Shown piece by piece: positions 34,396 through 45,915 of a stretch of 64,000 nucleotides of DNA. Each line of letters starts with the position of its first letter. The first letter of the stretch is position 1. The DNA is from Grifola frondosa (taxonomy: Eukaryota; Basidiomycota; Agaricomycetes; Polyporales; Grifolaceae), in assembly GCA_001683735.1 (NCBI GenBank), contig LUGG01000038.1, forward strand, positions 62,001 to 126,000. Reading direction: 5' to 3'. Made by a program: the position numbers and the translations under genes. The notes beneath the pieces were generated by a model. That model had not been told where the DNA came from, did not search any database, and was given only the letters and a program-made list of their open reading frames with translations.

Positions 34396-35687
34396 TTACA
34401 GAATTCCAGAGTCCTTGAGCGCATTCTGCAATATCGTCTCCTTAACTGCCGCAAACACTAATCGGATATTGCTCGTATCCGTGGCTTGTGTTAGACTAAT
34501 TCACCATCATGTTAACGAGCAGCACACATAGTTACGGTAAAGATGTGCTTACTGAGGATATACACTTAGTCGCGCCCGGTCGCTCTCGCCTGCATAAATC
34601 TCCACAAAATATACTTCGCCGCTTTGTTGATATCGGGCCCGCCCGTGTACTCTGGGAAGTACTTTTCTAAAGGCACTTTCGGCAGTTTGCTCTTGAACAC
34701 GTCAATCTTATTCAGGAAGAGAATTATAGACGTCCGCAGGAACCACCTTGAGTTTATCACAGAGTCGAACAGGATTAGCGATTCCGCCATGCGGTTCTGC
34801 GGTTCGAAATGAGTGTCAGGAACGAACCCAATGACGCAAACATACCTGATTCCGCTCTTCTAGTAGTACCTGATCGTACTCGCTCAGTGCTGTGCAGAAG
34901 ATGATGCTTGTGACGCTCTCGAAGCAGTGGATCCACTTCTTCCGTTCTGACCGTTGTCCACCGACGTCGAACATGTGTATCGAGAGCGGACCGAGCGCGA
35001 ATCGTGTTTCGGTGATACCCGTACTCTTCGCTCTCGCTCGTAATACATCCGTCTCTGTGGGGACATAGTTCGGCGTCCCTATCCGCAGCGCCTCCGTGAA
35101 GAAGCTACAGATACTTAGCGCCGCCATCGAGAGGCACGCCACAGGACTACTCACTAGCTTGCGCTATCCATCAGATAGAATTCGCTACTATGGTCCATGA
35201 TCGTCGGAATCACTGGATCCTGCCATAGCTCATACACCGCCTGCGCCATCTCCTCCGAGAAGTAAAACGACGGCGATGCCAACACTTCGTAGTCGAGAAT
35301 CTTCTCCGTCCGCGCCCGGTTCGTCGAGTTGGCACAGTCCATTCCCAACTTACGCATCGCCAGGATGATGTTGTGCGCTGACTCCAACAGATTCTTGTAG
35401 ATGGTCGTGCGGTAGGTCATGAGCTCGTCCCGTGTGTACCCGTTCTGATGGATGATCTTCATCTGCTTGACTATCGTCGACTTCCCCGACTCGCCCGAGC
35501 CTGTGGTGCACCGCTTAGCACGGGAAAACGAGGCACTTGGAGACAACGCGAAACGCCGCGGAGACGCACCTAGGAGTAAAATCTTGCATTCTTTCTTGAA
35601 TTTGCGTGAATCCTCCTCTATCTGGCGGTCGATCTCCTGAGAGCGCTGCTGTGCTTCTCGATCCTGTGTGGACACGCAGTTGCCCAT
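34396..35687 (-). CDS. Heterotrimeric G-protein alpha subunit
   Basis: Five exons (35687-35570, 35500-35155, 35104-34846, 34796-34553, 34495-34396) encode a typical G-alpha of about 355 residues. MGNCVS at the start fits N-myristoylation and palmitoylation. GSGESGKST is the P-loop, and the helical domain follows. [11 protein letters not shown] is switch I with its Arg and Thr, [12 protein letters not shown] is switch [10 protein letters not shown] is the NKxD guanine motif, and TQATDTSNI is the TCATDT-like G5 loop. It ends LKDSGIL; because the C-terminal residues contact receptors, no Cys for pertussis-type ADP-ribosylation is present at -4. The exon sum is one base short of a whole number of codons: near 34574 the frame reads GRD-stop where GRD-Leu is expected, at a single C. 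This is probably an assembly error or a recent lesion. It acts in pheromone or nutrient signalling (family knowledge). Confidence 0.85.
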
Positions 35688-37401
35688 GTCGAGCGGGCGG
35701 GAGAACCCAGAGATGTGAAAACGAGAATGAAATCAGGGTTGAAGTTGGAGGGCAAGCCAAAGACAGAGCAAGCAGAGGGGATGCTCGTCGGCCTGGATGG
35801 GGTAGAGGGGATGGAAGGGATCGTCAAGCAAGAGAGTCGTGGAAGTCGGTCGCGTCTGAGGACGGCGGCGACGTGTGCAGTGACGATGAAAGAAAGGGAG
35901 GGAGGCTGGGCGAGGAGGGAAGCGGTAGCAGCTGTCAGGTCGCCTGTGACAGTCGGCGGCGGTTGCTCTCCACCCGTCTTTGTTCTCCTCACGTCCATCT
36001 GTCACGCAGTCACCCTTGCCGCGTTCATCTGCCAAAAGTGTCACATATTGCTGAGTCAAATACCAAATGCGGATAAACCCCGTTATGCATCACGCTCTTC
36101 GTCATGTTTAAATTGCTTCCGGCTCCCGATTCCGAACCAATCACGATCGATAGAGGCCCGGGCACCTCCGGGCGCGGACTAGCAGGGAGAATCGTTTGCC
36201 GAATCGAGCAGGTCTTGTTCAAATGCTACCCGATGCGGTTATAGTACGATGATGCCGCGGCCGGAGTAGCAGATCAAGGTTAAATTGCGCCTCCAGTGGC
36301 TCTCCTGGAGCTAGCCGTCATCTAACAAAATATCAGTCGATAGCTACTGGCGATATGAGATGTCAATTACTCACCGTATCGGTCATGCATAAGAACGGAC
36401 AAGGTCCGATGTAAGTGGAATGCTCGGATCATCCAAAGACCAGTACAGATTTGGGGTCGGGTCTCAAAAATGAGACACTATTGAATTTCTAGAGACAACG
36501 AGAGATCAACTTATCAACCTATTAGGTAGCACGATACTGTGATGTCGCAACCAAGCTTGACATTGAAGAGTTATTAGTAACCATGTGAGAGGAAGACAGG
36601 TCGCCTCGAGGACCTCGCCTCGAGGTCGAGTGAGAGAAAGAGGCAAAAGGAGTTGGACAATTCAACAAGGCTTGAAAGAGAGAGTTTTATACAGTGACCA
36701 CCTAGATCCTTTCCTCAATATATCGAATGAGAAGTTTTCATGAACGACGACGTGTACACCACAGAAGGGAAGATTACCAAATTGGGAAGGAGGAGCACCA
36801 GATTTGGAAGGAATAGGAAAGTGTGAATAGACGTCCTACAGCTTTGAGATCGCTTCTCCACGGTCCTTCACAAGAGTAAATGCGGATTTGGATCTCCAAA
36901 ATTTTGGCATCACTATAACGCAGCTATAAGGGAAGTACTCTGATTACCGAGGGTGTTGGCCGCCTCACTCAGCGAAAAATATAGAGCTTCACAATATTGG
37001 CTTGTGGAGACAAAGGAAGAGGCAAATATGACTATGATAATTTATAAAATAAAAAATATAATTTATGAGAGGTAGTGACCAATACTTATGATTAACCCGA
37101 AACATTTACGGAGGTATTTATTCTGCTTTGAAACATCACAGCTGTTAGCTGTTAGCTGTTTGCATCGTCCTTCTTCACCGCACCGTGTTCACTTCATCCA
37201 TAATATAGGAATCAATCCACCAGGGAACTCTCACATTACACAGACAGACCGTTTAGGTACATTTGTCCAGCCCCTATAGTACAGGTACATACTACATGCA
37301 TACATCTGTCATAAAAGCGGAGGACAAACCAGTCCAACGTCAGCAAAATCCGTAGCCGCAATCGTACAACACATGACACCATCCGAGACAAGCGTAAGTA
37401 G
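35688..37401. other. G-alpha upstream region and intergenic DNA
   Basis: The first 300 bp upstream of the G-alpha start are rich in GA/CT and probably hold its promoter. The long overlapping frames on both strands between 35.6 and 36.2 kb have no domain and mirror each other's composition. 36.2-37.4 kb is AT-rich, and nothing is recognised in it. Confidence 0.4.
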
Positions 37402-38551
37402 TCATACAATGTCGGATAGAGAAGACATCGCCGCCGCCACCGCCACGGGTAACAACATCCACACGGCGGTCCGAGATGCGCCCACCACACCCGCACTCGC
37501 AGAATTCGGACTTGTGGAATTATTCGTTGCAGACGGCGTCTGAGTTACGGTCGTGGTCGTATTGGATGCTGAGCTGGCCGAACTTGACAGCGATGTCGGG
37601 GACGAGGTTGGGCTCGTCGGGCTGAACGTAGATGTAGTCGAAGTCGTCACGGTAGTCACAGACGCGCTAGAAGACACAGAAGTAGAAGTGGGGACTGCAG
37701 TAGAAGTAGATGTGGCAGATACAGACGTGGACGACGGCGTTGTGGTCACCGTCACCGTCGTAGTCGCCTGCGATGATGTTCCGCTCGAGGACGTGCTTCT
37801 GCTGATCGGTGGGACACCTGCTGATTACATTAGGACGACCTCGGATGGGAGACCGAATTTATACGCGCCTGACGTGATTGATGTACTAGAACTCGATCCG
37901 GCCGTCGAGGTCGACTGAGCGGTCGACGTAATGTTACCTGTGAGGTGGCGGGTTAATCAGTCTAAGTATTGCAATGGAGAATGAAATGGAGATGAATTTA
38001 GGTGATTTCGGCCGAAACTAGCATACTTAGAAGGCACTCGCAATGATCATAGTAAGTTGAGCAGAAGTGAATTCAGCCAAATCAGGGCACAGACAAGGCA
38101 AATTAAACTCTCCCCTAGCATTATTACCGTCGAGCTAATTCGAAAACACACTTACCAACACTGGCACATGCCGACTGTAGGGCTATTTGCCCTAGCTGCT
38201 CGTCCGTAGACGTGCAATTGTGGTCCATGCATGTTACTGTTGAAGGCAAGAATGTCTCAGAATGGCATGCGCAGGCGAGATTCCTACCACCACCGGTTAG
38301 CACGACGACACGACCGTAACGATGCACCAGAACGAGGCGGAACTCACAGGCCCTCCCCACACCCGAGCGCATCCCCCTCGCGACGCACACTCCACCGCAC
38401 ATAGCGGGATCCCCACCTGCGCCTCAACGCCGAATCCGAACGCCTTCAGCCGGCCGTCCCTCCTCAGACTTGGACACCAACTCCACAGCACGAGAAACAC
38501 GGAAAGGAGAACCCAGCGCGGTTGGCGTGTCGAGAGCACTGTTGTGAGCAT
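37402..38551 (-). CDS. CFEM-like, probably GPI-anchored protein with Ser/Thr-rich stalk
   Basis: From 38551 the protein starts MLTTVLSTRQPRWVLLSVFL, a plausible signal peptide. The first exon ends with the Cys pattern PLCAVECASRGGC, and the next exon (about 38300-38143) continues NLACACHSETFLPSTVTC, MDHNCTSTDEQLGQIALQSAC, making eight Cys in CFEM order. An exon from about 37936 and a last exon to 37402 encode a long Ser/Thr stalk and a hydrophobic end (AVWMLLPVAVAAAM) after a Ser/Asn-rich omega-site region. The spacing between the second and third Cys is shorter than usual. The first splice junction is one base out of phase with the Cys-bearing frame of exon 2, perhaps from a miscount in the neighbouring G runs. 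Probable role: cell-wall surface protein. Confidence 0.6.
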
Positions 38552-39689
38552 GGCGCGCAGGAGGTGGGTGGAGGCAGCGAGGGATGGCAGTGCCAGGGCG
38601 ACGGGCGTGTCCGATTTATGTACGCGGAGAAGGGGCTGATCGCAGAGGTAACACCTAGATTGATCCCGAGCTTCTGAACCTTCCACGGACTAGATGGCTA
38701 GAAATGCAGCTGCGCGTGGGCGTGGAGTGAAACGAGCAAGAAGTGACTAGTGGCTCCCGAGGGTCAAGCTTGTCAAGCTTCAAGCGTGGAGCTACATAAT
38801 AAATAAGAAGTGTATCAAAGCCCTACAAGTTCCGGAGGCGCGTGATACGAAAGAAGAGATCACCGGGCAAGGACTTTGTAGGGAAGAAGACAGTAACAGC
38901 ACCAGAACGACACGAGAACCGAGTCAGATGACGATAAATGCCATGCGCGTTTGATGCGCGTAAGAAAAAGTACAGAGCTCAAATGCAGACATCCCAGCAC
39001 AGGTCACTCATGGCACGGGGGTTTCCTTCTCAGCAAGAAGAGCAATGAATGTGACAGAATAGACAGACACCATGAGGTCCACACCATGGCATGCCGACCC
39101 ATCTGTTCAAGTATGGATGGCTGGAATATTTCAGCTAACTCCAGCCATGGCTGGATCAAATGTAAAGTGGGACACGCCGACACGGACTTTACCGCGGTTC
39201 CCACGATTAGAGCTGGCGTCCGAAGCGGCTTATTAAAAGTAACAAAATGCTCTAAGCTGATTTGTATGCGGACTTGAGTTGCCAGTTGTTGGTACCCTCG
39301 AACCACCGTGTTATTGAATGATCACTTGTTTCTGCAATCTGTCTTTCTGCTATCCTGGAGATCATCATAGAGATGCATCGAGGAGACCGAGGTGAATCGG
39401 GATCCATGTAAATGCTATGCGCTATCTCCTACTATTGTCAAAATCTCCCGCTGTCTGGTTATAAAGTCACCCATGTAAGTTCAGTAGAGCATTGTACACT
39501 CAACAATCATCTTACAAATCGCAATGCCAAGCTAGTATCGAGCTATGCGGTTCAACTGCAACCGTGTCAATATCACTGATGTACGGCCATGAAGCAACAT
39601 AAGTATCGAACTGCCCACTGTTCTTCAGCGACATCCTCTTTCTTCGCCAGTTTTCAGCAATGGTCAAAATACGTAGGCACCATTCTCAG
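38552..39689. other. Intergenic, no gene recognised
   Basis: This is the upstream flank of the CFEM-like gene and unassigned DNA. The opposed 100-codon frames near 39.0-39.3 kb are mirror shadows without a domain. Confidence 0.4.
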
Positions 39690-40987
39690 TGCGTCACCAT
39701 GCAAACTCACTGCATAATTATTCAGGCTCCTCGCACAATATCAAATGCGCGGCGAGGACATGTGCTTTTTTGCTTGCTATGTTCTTGGACTTATTCAGTC
39801 TGTCTGCAGTCTTTGTTGTCCTACCTGCTCTGAAGGGGGCATTCAATATGAAGAAAGCTGGGTTATGAGTGCTTTCCGGCTCGTATGTGCTTCCTTCCCA
39901 CGTATAGTGCGTTTTGGGTCTGCAAAGTCATTTTCTCTTTTCACCGTGACATCTACTGTCCCAGTACGTGCAATTCACAGTGAAACATGACACAATGTTC
40001 ACATCATTCTTAGAGCGAGCCTTTGTCTTCGGAGTATGCATCCGGGGAATATTCTCTCTCGGGCCGAATTTGTTGCGAGCGAAATTGGCCCCATAGTCTT
40101 CCGCGGTATCGGTAAGTCGCAGTCGACCACCCTTCGAACGTCGTTAACTAAAAAAGACACCTACGTGCTACTTTCACAATTCCGTCAGCGCTTGCTTTCA
40201 CAATACGGTTCTCCCCCGGTCTCAAAAAGAGCAAGAGCGATTTCTCTTTTCAGTGGAGTATGTGGAATTGCCACATATGGTCTGTATATACCGTTCTGCT
40301 TATGCTAAATATTCGTACAGCATCATCAACGCATTGTTCGTCCAATTCACCAGTTACTACCTCCTCGCTATGCCTGCCACTGCCGCATACATCCTTCGGA
40401 TCCCACTGCAAGAGCCTGCTAAAGGTGCAGAATGCTCGCGGTCTTGGGGGGTTTGTCAGTATCACCATTCTCACAGGTGAGCTCGAAGTGCGACACTTTG
40501 TATACATGCAGAAACTGAAGACTTGTTGTAATGTAGCTGCATCTGTGTTGTTTATTTTTGTCATCACAATCGCAGCGGGGGCCCGATGGTCATCTGTGGA
40601 GGTATTTGCGCCGCTTATTATTCCGATATTCATGATCACTGGTTTCTTCGTCTGGGTGCTAGGATCTCACTTGAAAATGCATTGTATTTCCTACATTCGA
40701 TTGTCAGACTCCTTCTTCAATACTGCCAAATTGCTTCTCCTCTTCTGCATGTCCCTGATCCTGTATGTCTAGTGGACTACCGCCATCGGCGTGTTTTACA
40801 CCAGGTTTACGGGATGTCTGTTCTGGTGTCGGTCGTGCACACGTGCGTCTTCAACTTGCACGTCGCATGCGTGAACCTCATGCTTGAATCATTCAGGATC
40901 CCCGTCAGTACCGCAATTCTCCTTATGAGTTTCTCTGGACCCGTTGTTCCCTTCTCCAGGCCGACGTCGCTTCTCTTGTCTGTGCAA
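39690..40987 (+). pseudogene. MFS transporter relic 1
   Basis: Fragments in changing frames match the intact MFS gene at 25.5-27.5 kb in the same order: WVMSAFRLVCASF, a FSLGPN loop segment, KRARAISLFSGVCGIA, LFVQFTSYYLLAMPATAAYI, FAPLIIPIFMITGFFVW, VYGMSVLVSVVHTCV and ILLMSFSGPVVPFSRPTSLL. Frameshifts and stops separate them. The relic ends abruptly near 40987, where the sequence becomes the last codons of a G-alpha gene. Confidence 0.75.
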
Positions 40988-41065
40988 GAGCAATATCCGA
41001 TTAGTGTTTGCGGCAGTTAAGGAAACAATATTATTTCAGAATCCGCTCAAGGACTCTGGAATTCT
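40988..41065 (+). pseudogene. G-alpha 3'-end fragment
   Basis: From GAGCAATATCCGATTAG the sequence follows the final exon of the G-alpha gene (34396-34474, opposite strand) almost base for base, through GTTTGCGGCAGTTAAGGA and CTCAAGGACTCTGGAATTCT, with a small change in the middle. Nothing of the earlier G-alpha exons is present. It marks the breakpoint of the inverted duplication. Confidence 0.85.
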
Positions 41066-41780
41066 TTCTATAACATGTATATGGTGATGCACATCATATT
41101 ATCTGGTATGTTTATCATCGGGACAGCACCGGTTGATGTGGAATGTCCCGTTTCCCTTCAATCTTCATGTATGCGTGCATGTTCCACTTCATCAACCATC
41201 TCCTACCATATATTGTCGTTTATGCCTAGCATCTCTTCTTTTTTTCCTTGCCTCCTCCTTGAACCCCTTACCTTGCATCTTACATCCACTTCATCGCCAC
41301 GACGAGGGGACGAGGCCGCAATGCCACTAAAGGACGATCGTCCCCTCCTCCCTAGTTTGTAATCCTCCTAATATCCTTCGCACTGTAGATCTTCCCATTC
41401 TGGTCATCCGTGTTCCTCTCCATCCCCTGATCCCGGGCGCGGTCTTGTTCATGCTGGCTCATTCCATCAGCTTTCTCACTCGGAAATCGGCTTGGCTGCA
41501 CGTGCGCGAACCTGTGGCAGCCGCACTGGCATCACCTGGCGTCGACGGAACTTAGGTCGTGAACTCGATCACGACGCGAACTTGGATCGGCGATCGCGAC
41601 GCGATGCATTGCAATAATCATGAAGTTTAAGCTCAGGCAGTAGCGTCAGGGGTTCAGGATCCATTTATTGTAGCTCTCACTTCCAGCTCATCTTAAGGGG
41701 TCCGTAAACCGAAGGTTTGGTGTTCAAATTTTGGGTCAGATTCCAGTCTAAGTGTTCTATCATATTTAGGTAGAACAGCA
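41066..41780. other. Non-coding arm of the inverted duplication
   Basis: In reverse complement this matches the DNA between the G-alpha and F-box genes at 31.7-34.4 kb, without the 1.2-kb extra segment there. No gene is seen. Confidence 0.6.
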
Positions 41781-43309
41781 ATGGAAAGAAGGTTCTCATC
41801 AAGCAAACATTTGCATGAAACTGCCGACGACGCAAAAGCGGTGCCAGCGGTAAGGGAGATATATTTTTCCAAATTCTTGTCTAAATGAATCTTTTCATCT
41901 TGAACTTTGCAGGAAGCACAGCCGTCTGCGATAGCAACTGGTGCACGACCACGTACATTTCCGAGATTGCCTCCAGAGCTCCTCCTCCATGTCTTCAGGC
42001 TGGCAGTTCCGCCATCTTATGAGCTGGAAGCATCTCTCTTTGGCGGTCCTAACTCGAGATGGATGCAGGCCATGCGGACGAAGAAGTCATTTCCCCTCGC
42101 TTGCAGAGGCTGGTTCGAGATCGGGATGGAGATCCTGTACGAGGACATCATGCTTCTCCGCGTAGGCCAGATCGCGTCCCTCGCCGACACCTTGGAGGCA
42201 TCATGCTATTGCATCAGCGGCTTAATCAAAGGCTTGCAGCTTCGCTGCATATCGCGACACAGGCACAGTCTCGTCAGATCGATCTGGAAAGACATGCAAT
42301 ATATCCTTGGCAGATGTCGGAGGCTGAGAACATTCTGCTCGTGGCCATATGACTCCGGTGCTGATTGGCAACCCTACAAAGCGAATACCTGGTTCCTTCA
42401 AGCGGAAAACAATTGTGCAGGATTAGCCCTCAAGCGCAGGGCAGCAGAACTCCGGACGTTGGAGCTCTTCTTGCAGGTCGAAGACGATATCCGCGAGTCT
42501 CTCCCTCACCTGCTCAATGGGTGCGTCAATCTCGTCTCTTTGAACCTCCACTTTTCCTCCGATGGGGGCATTGGGACGCATCATGTTTCGGCTTGCGTCC
42601 TGCCAATGCTGGAAGACCTCGAATTCTGTGATAACCATGCTATCATTACCACATGGGACTTGCCCAAACTCAAACGCCTTACATGGACACCGCTATCGTC
42701 ACCTTCGGCCTGTCATCGGAGCTACAGCTATTGGCCAAGCACGGCCGCAGACTCATATACATCCACCTCTTCGGCCATAAAGAGGTCCATGATGGCAACA
42801 TCACAGAGATTCTCACTCTGTGCCCCGTTCTGGAGCATCTGATCATACCTTGGTATCGCACAGAAAGAGATACGGCCATCTTCGCCTCGGTCAAACTGTC
42901 GTATGTTGACCTCTGGGTAGTATGGCGTGACGATGATCTCGCTCACGCGATGGCCCTGCACAAGTCGTTGTTTGCGCCCGCCAGGCATTTTGCACAGATA
43001 TAGAATGTTCGGATCCTGGATCGGTACTCACTGTCTTGGTCTCGCTCCACCTTCCCCCCGCGGCTGCCTCTGATCTGCCACCCCGCGCTGGTAGAAGAGG
43101 GGGAGACGATGCACTACCTCCTTTCCGGCTACATGCCAGTGATGCAGACGTCTTGGGGCATGATGAGAGAATGCCACTTCGCGTACGCTTCAGACGAAGA
43201 TGACGAATGGGCGGACGACGTGGAGAGCTTGTCGTCCGAGTCGAGCTTGAACTTCGAGGATCACATTTCCAGTTTCGAAATAGATTTGCTTGGGCCGCGC
43301 GTGCCATAG
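41781..43309 (+). pseudogene. F-box protein, disrupted paralog
   Basis: Exon 1 (41781-41849) and an exon starting at 41913 have the same sizes and intron position as the intact gene at 30196-31723. The F-box (PRLPPELLLHVFRLAVPPS ... SFPLACRGWFEIGMEILYED) is well kept. The frame is lost near 42690. The homologous protein continues in another frame (LQLLAKHGRRLIYIHLFGHK), meets a TAG after RHFAQI at about 43001, and shifts again before PRLPLICHPALVEEGETMHY. The acidic tail (DEDDEWADD) is still readable to 43309. With two shifts and a stop this is best called a pseudogene. Confidence 0.75.
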
Positions 43310-43826
43310 CTCGCATAGCGGTCGCAAGTTTATCACTCGTAGCAGGAAACTTTGTCCTTTTCGGCTGGCCAAGTAGGAGGATGGACATTTTCATTAAACT
43401 CTGGCACTGTAATTTTAAGTCAATGGATCCCCCCAGAGCTGAGGGTTGCGGATTGGGCTGTGGCTTAAAGTTTAGTGATGTCGCCGCATAGATCAAGTTG
43501 CAGATTTGTCAGACGGCTCATGACGAGAATATTACGGCGGCAAATTTAAGTATAGTGATCATGATTTGTTTTCTCGAATGTATACAAAGAACAACAGGCC
43601 CGGGCACCTTCGATATTTGTGGCGATATGCCCGATCTAATCGTTCAATCGTGTCGATCATGTCCACCTATTGTGTGAGCAAGACCCTCCACGTTCAATCT
43701 CCCTGCCGCTGCGTCTATGTGGCGGTCTGCGAGCTTGGTCAAATTGTCATACACAACACCGACTCTACCATCATCAGCCAATCCTGGCAGTCCCATAGAG
43801 CAAGTATTCATTAGCCAGAAAGAATG
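43310..43826. other. Duplicated F-box 3' flank, then unassigned DNA
   Basis: 43310-43490 matches the reverse complement of 30.0-30.2 kb. The duplicated similarity fades after that point, just before the Fic-family genes begin. Confidence 0.5.
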
Positions 43827-44210
43827 CTAGAGCATAGGGCAAAGACTGTAAGCCAAGAGCATGTTGGACTGTGGTGGCTTCCAATAATCACCAGTTCGCT
43901 TATTTCCATCCACAAAGGGTGTCCTGAGGAGTAGATATGGGCGATGTGACATCAAGCAGATGGAGGTAAATACCATTGATAATGCCATAAGAGAGTGTTG
44001 CTGCGAGATAAGCAGGAGGTTGATCAGGCTCGTACATCGACACATGCAGCGGCCGAGCTAAGGCAGATTCCAACTCGTTGGGTTTCACCACATGAGAAGC
44101 AGCAGGATGCACGATCTGAGCATTTATGCGGCAAGCATAGTAAGGCGTGAAGAGACGAGCGAGGCGTGCAGTATGAATGGACATGGCCACGTTGTGGTAT
44201 ACGCACAGAA
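43827..44210 (-). pseudogene. Doc-type Fic-domain protein, broken copy
   Basis: The N-terminal part (VVKPNELESALARP, then AATLSYGII) matches the Fic gene at 45.3-45.9 kb. After a probable short intron (GTATTT...CTCAG), the central motif reads as FVDGNKRTG. The bases before it are one short of keeping the motif in the same frame, and the sequence downstream diverges and stops. It therefore lacks a complete, continuous Fic core. It lies head to head with the small gene at 44276. Confidence 0.65.
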
Positions 44211-44275
44211 GAAGACAATTTGAGTTTCCGCCAAAATTCAACCCAGCAAACACGAGATAGGCGCCTATCGGTACA

Positions 44276-44688
44276 GTGCTGGCTGTCACCTCCATGTTCG
44301 CGTCTAAGCTTGCAAGAACGATTTTCCTTCCAGCTCGTGTGAGCTGTCGTCCACTGAGTTCCAGCAGCACAGCCTCATTGTCTCCCAAAGAGTTCACAGT
44401 TGTTCTGGATAACGAAACGCTTTACATCGACCAACAGCTTGCTGAAGCTCTCGGATGGAAACCTAACCAAAAACTTGACGGTCTTCCACTGACCCTCAGC
44501 GGATGGGCTCCAAGTTACTTTGCAATCGCTCGGACTGGTTCCGATAGTGGTACGTTGTATAGTGCATAAGAGTACGAGGTGTTCCACACACTAACTGGCG
44601 CGCCTTAGACTTGCTCGCTCGCGGGACTGTGGAGAGCAGCCGGAATCCTAATGTTCACGAAGTGCTGGATTATTTGAAAGATCGGTGA
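44276..44688 (+). CDS. Small two-exon protein, possibly organelle-targeted, beside the Fic genes
   Basis: Exons 44276-44549 and 44609-44688 with a 59-nt intron join in frame to 117 residues. The first 35 residues are rich in Ser, Arg and Ala (FASKLARTIFLPARVSCRPL) and look like a mitochondrial presequence. The rest contains LDNETLYIDQQLAEALGW, a Gly/Pro turn, FAIARTGSDS and a C-terminal helix HEVLDYLKDR. I do not recognise the family. It is divergent from the broken Fic copy, with about 70-100 bp between them. Bacterial Doc proteins are commonly encoded beside a small partner, so a functional link is conceivable, but nothing in the sequence proves it. Confidence 0.55.
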
Positions 44689-45307
44689 TCACGTATAACC
44701 TCTTTATTTGGGACAAAGTATGTTGTGACGCGCCCATTCATAGGCATAGACTAATTTCCCTCCCACTCTTCGCAGTTCAAGTTCGAATATGTGTACGCAT
44801 TCTGCACATTTGTGGCTGAAATTCTTGACTGATCAATGGTGGATGCCGCTATACATGATTGCTAGGCCCTTGAAAGTTGAATTGTGGTGCGTAATGTCCG
44901 GAGTGGCTGGAAGGGGCAATCGTCGAACTATTGGGACGCATGATATCTCATCCCACACATACACTATTTTAGATGGAGTAAATTTCTGTAGTTTCGATGA
45001 CAATCAGTGATTAGAAGGCTGAATCCGATATCAAAAGTCGCGGAGGATTTCCCCTTCGAAAGGTGTATACGCGGAATCGTTATACTGGTATTTCTATCCC
45101 CTGATAGACTTGCAGGCAACAAGAGGTGCACGACGCTGAGTAATATTAACAGAGGCAATTTCATCGGGTCTTTCATTTCCATATCGTACGGCAGTGAAGT
45201 ACAAAAAGGTCAGATCACATAGTAAAATTACACGGTACACGGCATAATGACGGAGACAAGGCTCAGGGAAGAATAGCCAGCGAGGCGTTGACACAATCAC
45301 CGCATGC
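44689..45307. other. Spacer, no gene recognised
   Basis: Lies between the 117-residue gene and the 3' end of the intact Fic gene. The short frames on both strands show no recognisable features. Confidence 0.4.
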
Positions 45308-45915
45308 TCACTATTCAAGGTAAGAATTTAATTAAAGATATAATTTGTCAGAATCAGATTGATACTCACCTTTCGGCGACGCAATGCATCCATGTAGACA
45401 TTGGCCAGGTCTTGCGCGCTCATCGTGCTCTGGGCCACTTTCTCGTGAGCACTTCCAATGGTCCTCATGACGGCCGTGGTATCGACTTCGCCGGGCTGAG
45501 CGTCGGTGAAGGGCTTGAGCCCATACTCCCTGATATACTCGTTGGCAGCCCAGAAGGCAGTGCGCTTGTTGCCATCCATGAAGGGATGATTCTGGATGAT
45601 GCCGTAGGCCAACTCTGCCGCCAGCTGAGGGACGGTGGTGCCTGGAACGTAGTACGCAGTGTTGGCAGGGCGAGCCAGAGCAGATTGGAGCTCATTAGGC
45701 TTGACCACAACTGCGGAACGGCCAGTGACTATGGCGTTCACCTGTTCAGTGAACGTAGCGGTAACACGCTTGGAAGCCATGAGATGACTGTCCGAAATAT
45801 CAACCGCCATGGCCACGGGGACAAAAAAGGCATAGCAGGACTCACTGGAGTTCTCCTGAGGTGCGAGTGAGGTTGAGATGAGGGGGTAGGAGCGGTCTGT
45901 TGAAAGCAGAGACAT
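45308..45915 (-). CDS. Doc-type Fic-domain protein
   Basis: The frame 45915-45370 is followed by a 59-nt intron (45369-45311) and a final stop-only exon (45310-45308); unspliced, it stops at 45328. The core motif is HPFMDGNKRTAFWAANEY, preceded by LAAELAYGIIQN. This is the Doc subclass (HxFxxGNKR, Lys in place of the Gly-Arg of canonical Fic enzymes). In bacterial Doc, this changes the chemistry from AMP transfer to phosphorylation of elongation factor Tu; whether the fungal protein does this is unknown. Starts at 45915, a mid-position Met (MAVDIS) or 45780 (MASKR) are all possible; conservation with the broken copy favours the MAVDIS region. No regulatory (S/T)xxxE(G/N) inhibitory helix is obvious. 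Doc proteins are rare in eukaryotes, so ancient transfer from bacteria is plausible. Confidence 0.78.

Noticed and set aside
35606..36182. Overlapping 100-156-codon frames on both strands upstream of G-alpha
   Set aside because: GA/CT-rich promoter DNA gives open frames on several phases; there is no domain, and the frames overlap the first G-alpha exon in antisense.
36600..36635. Repeated CCTCGAGG segments
   Set aside because: Short overlapping palindromes based on a single hexamer; no evidence of function.
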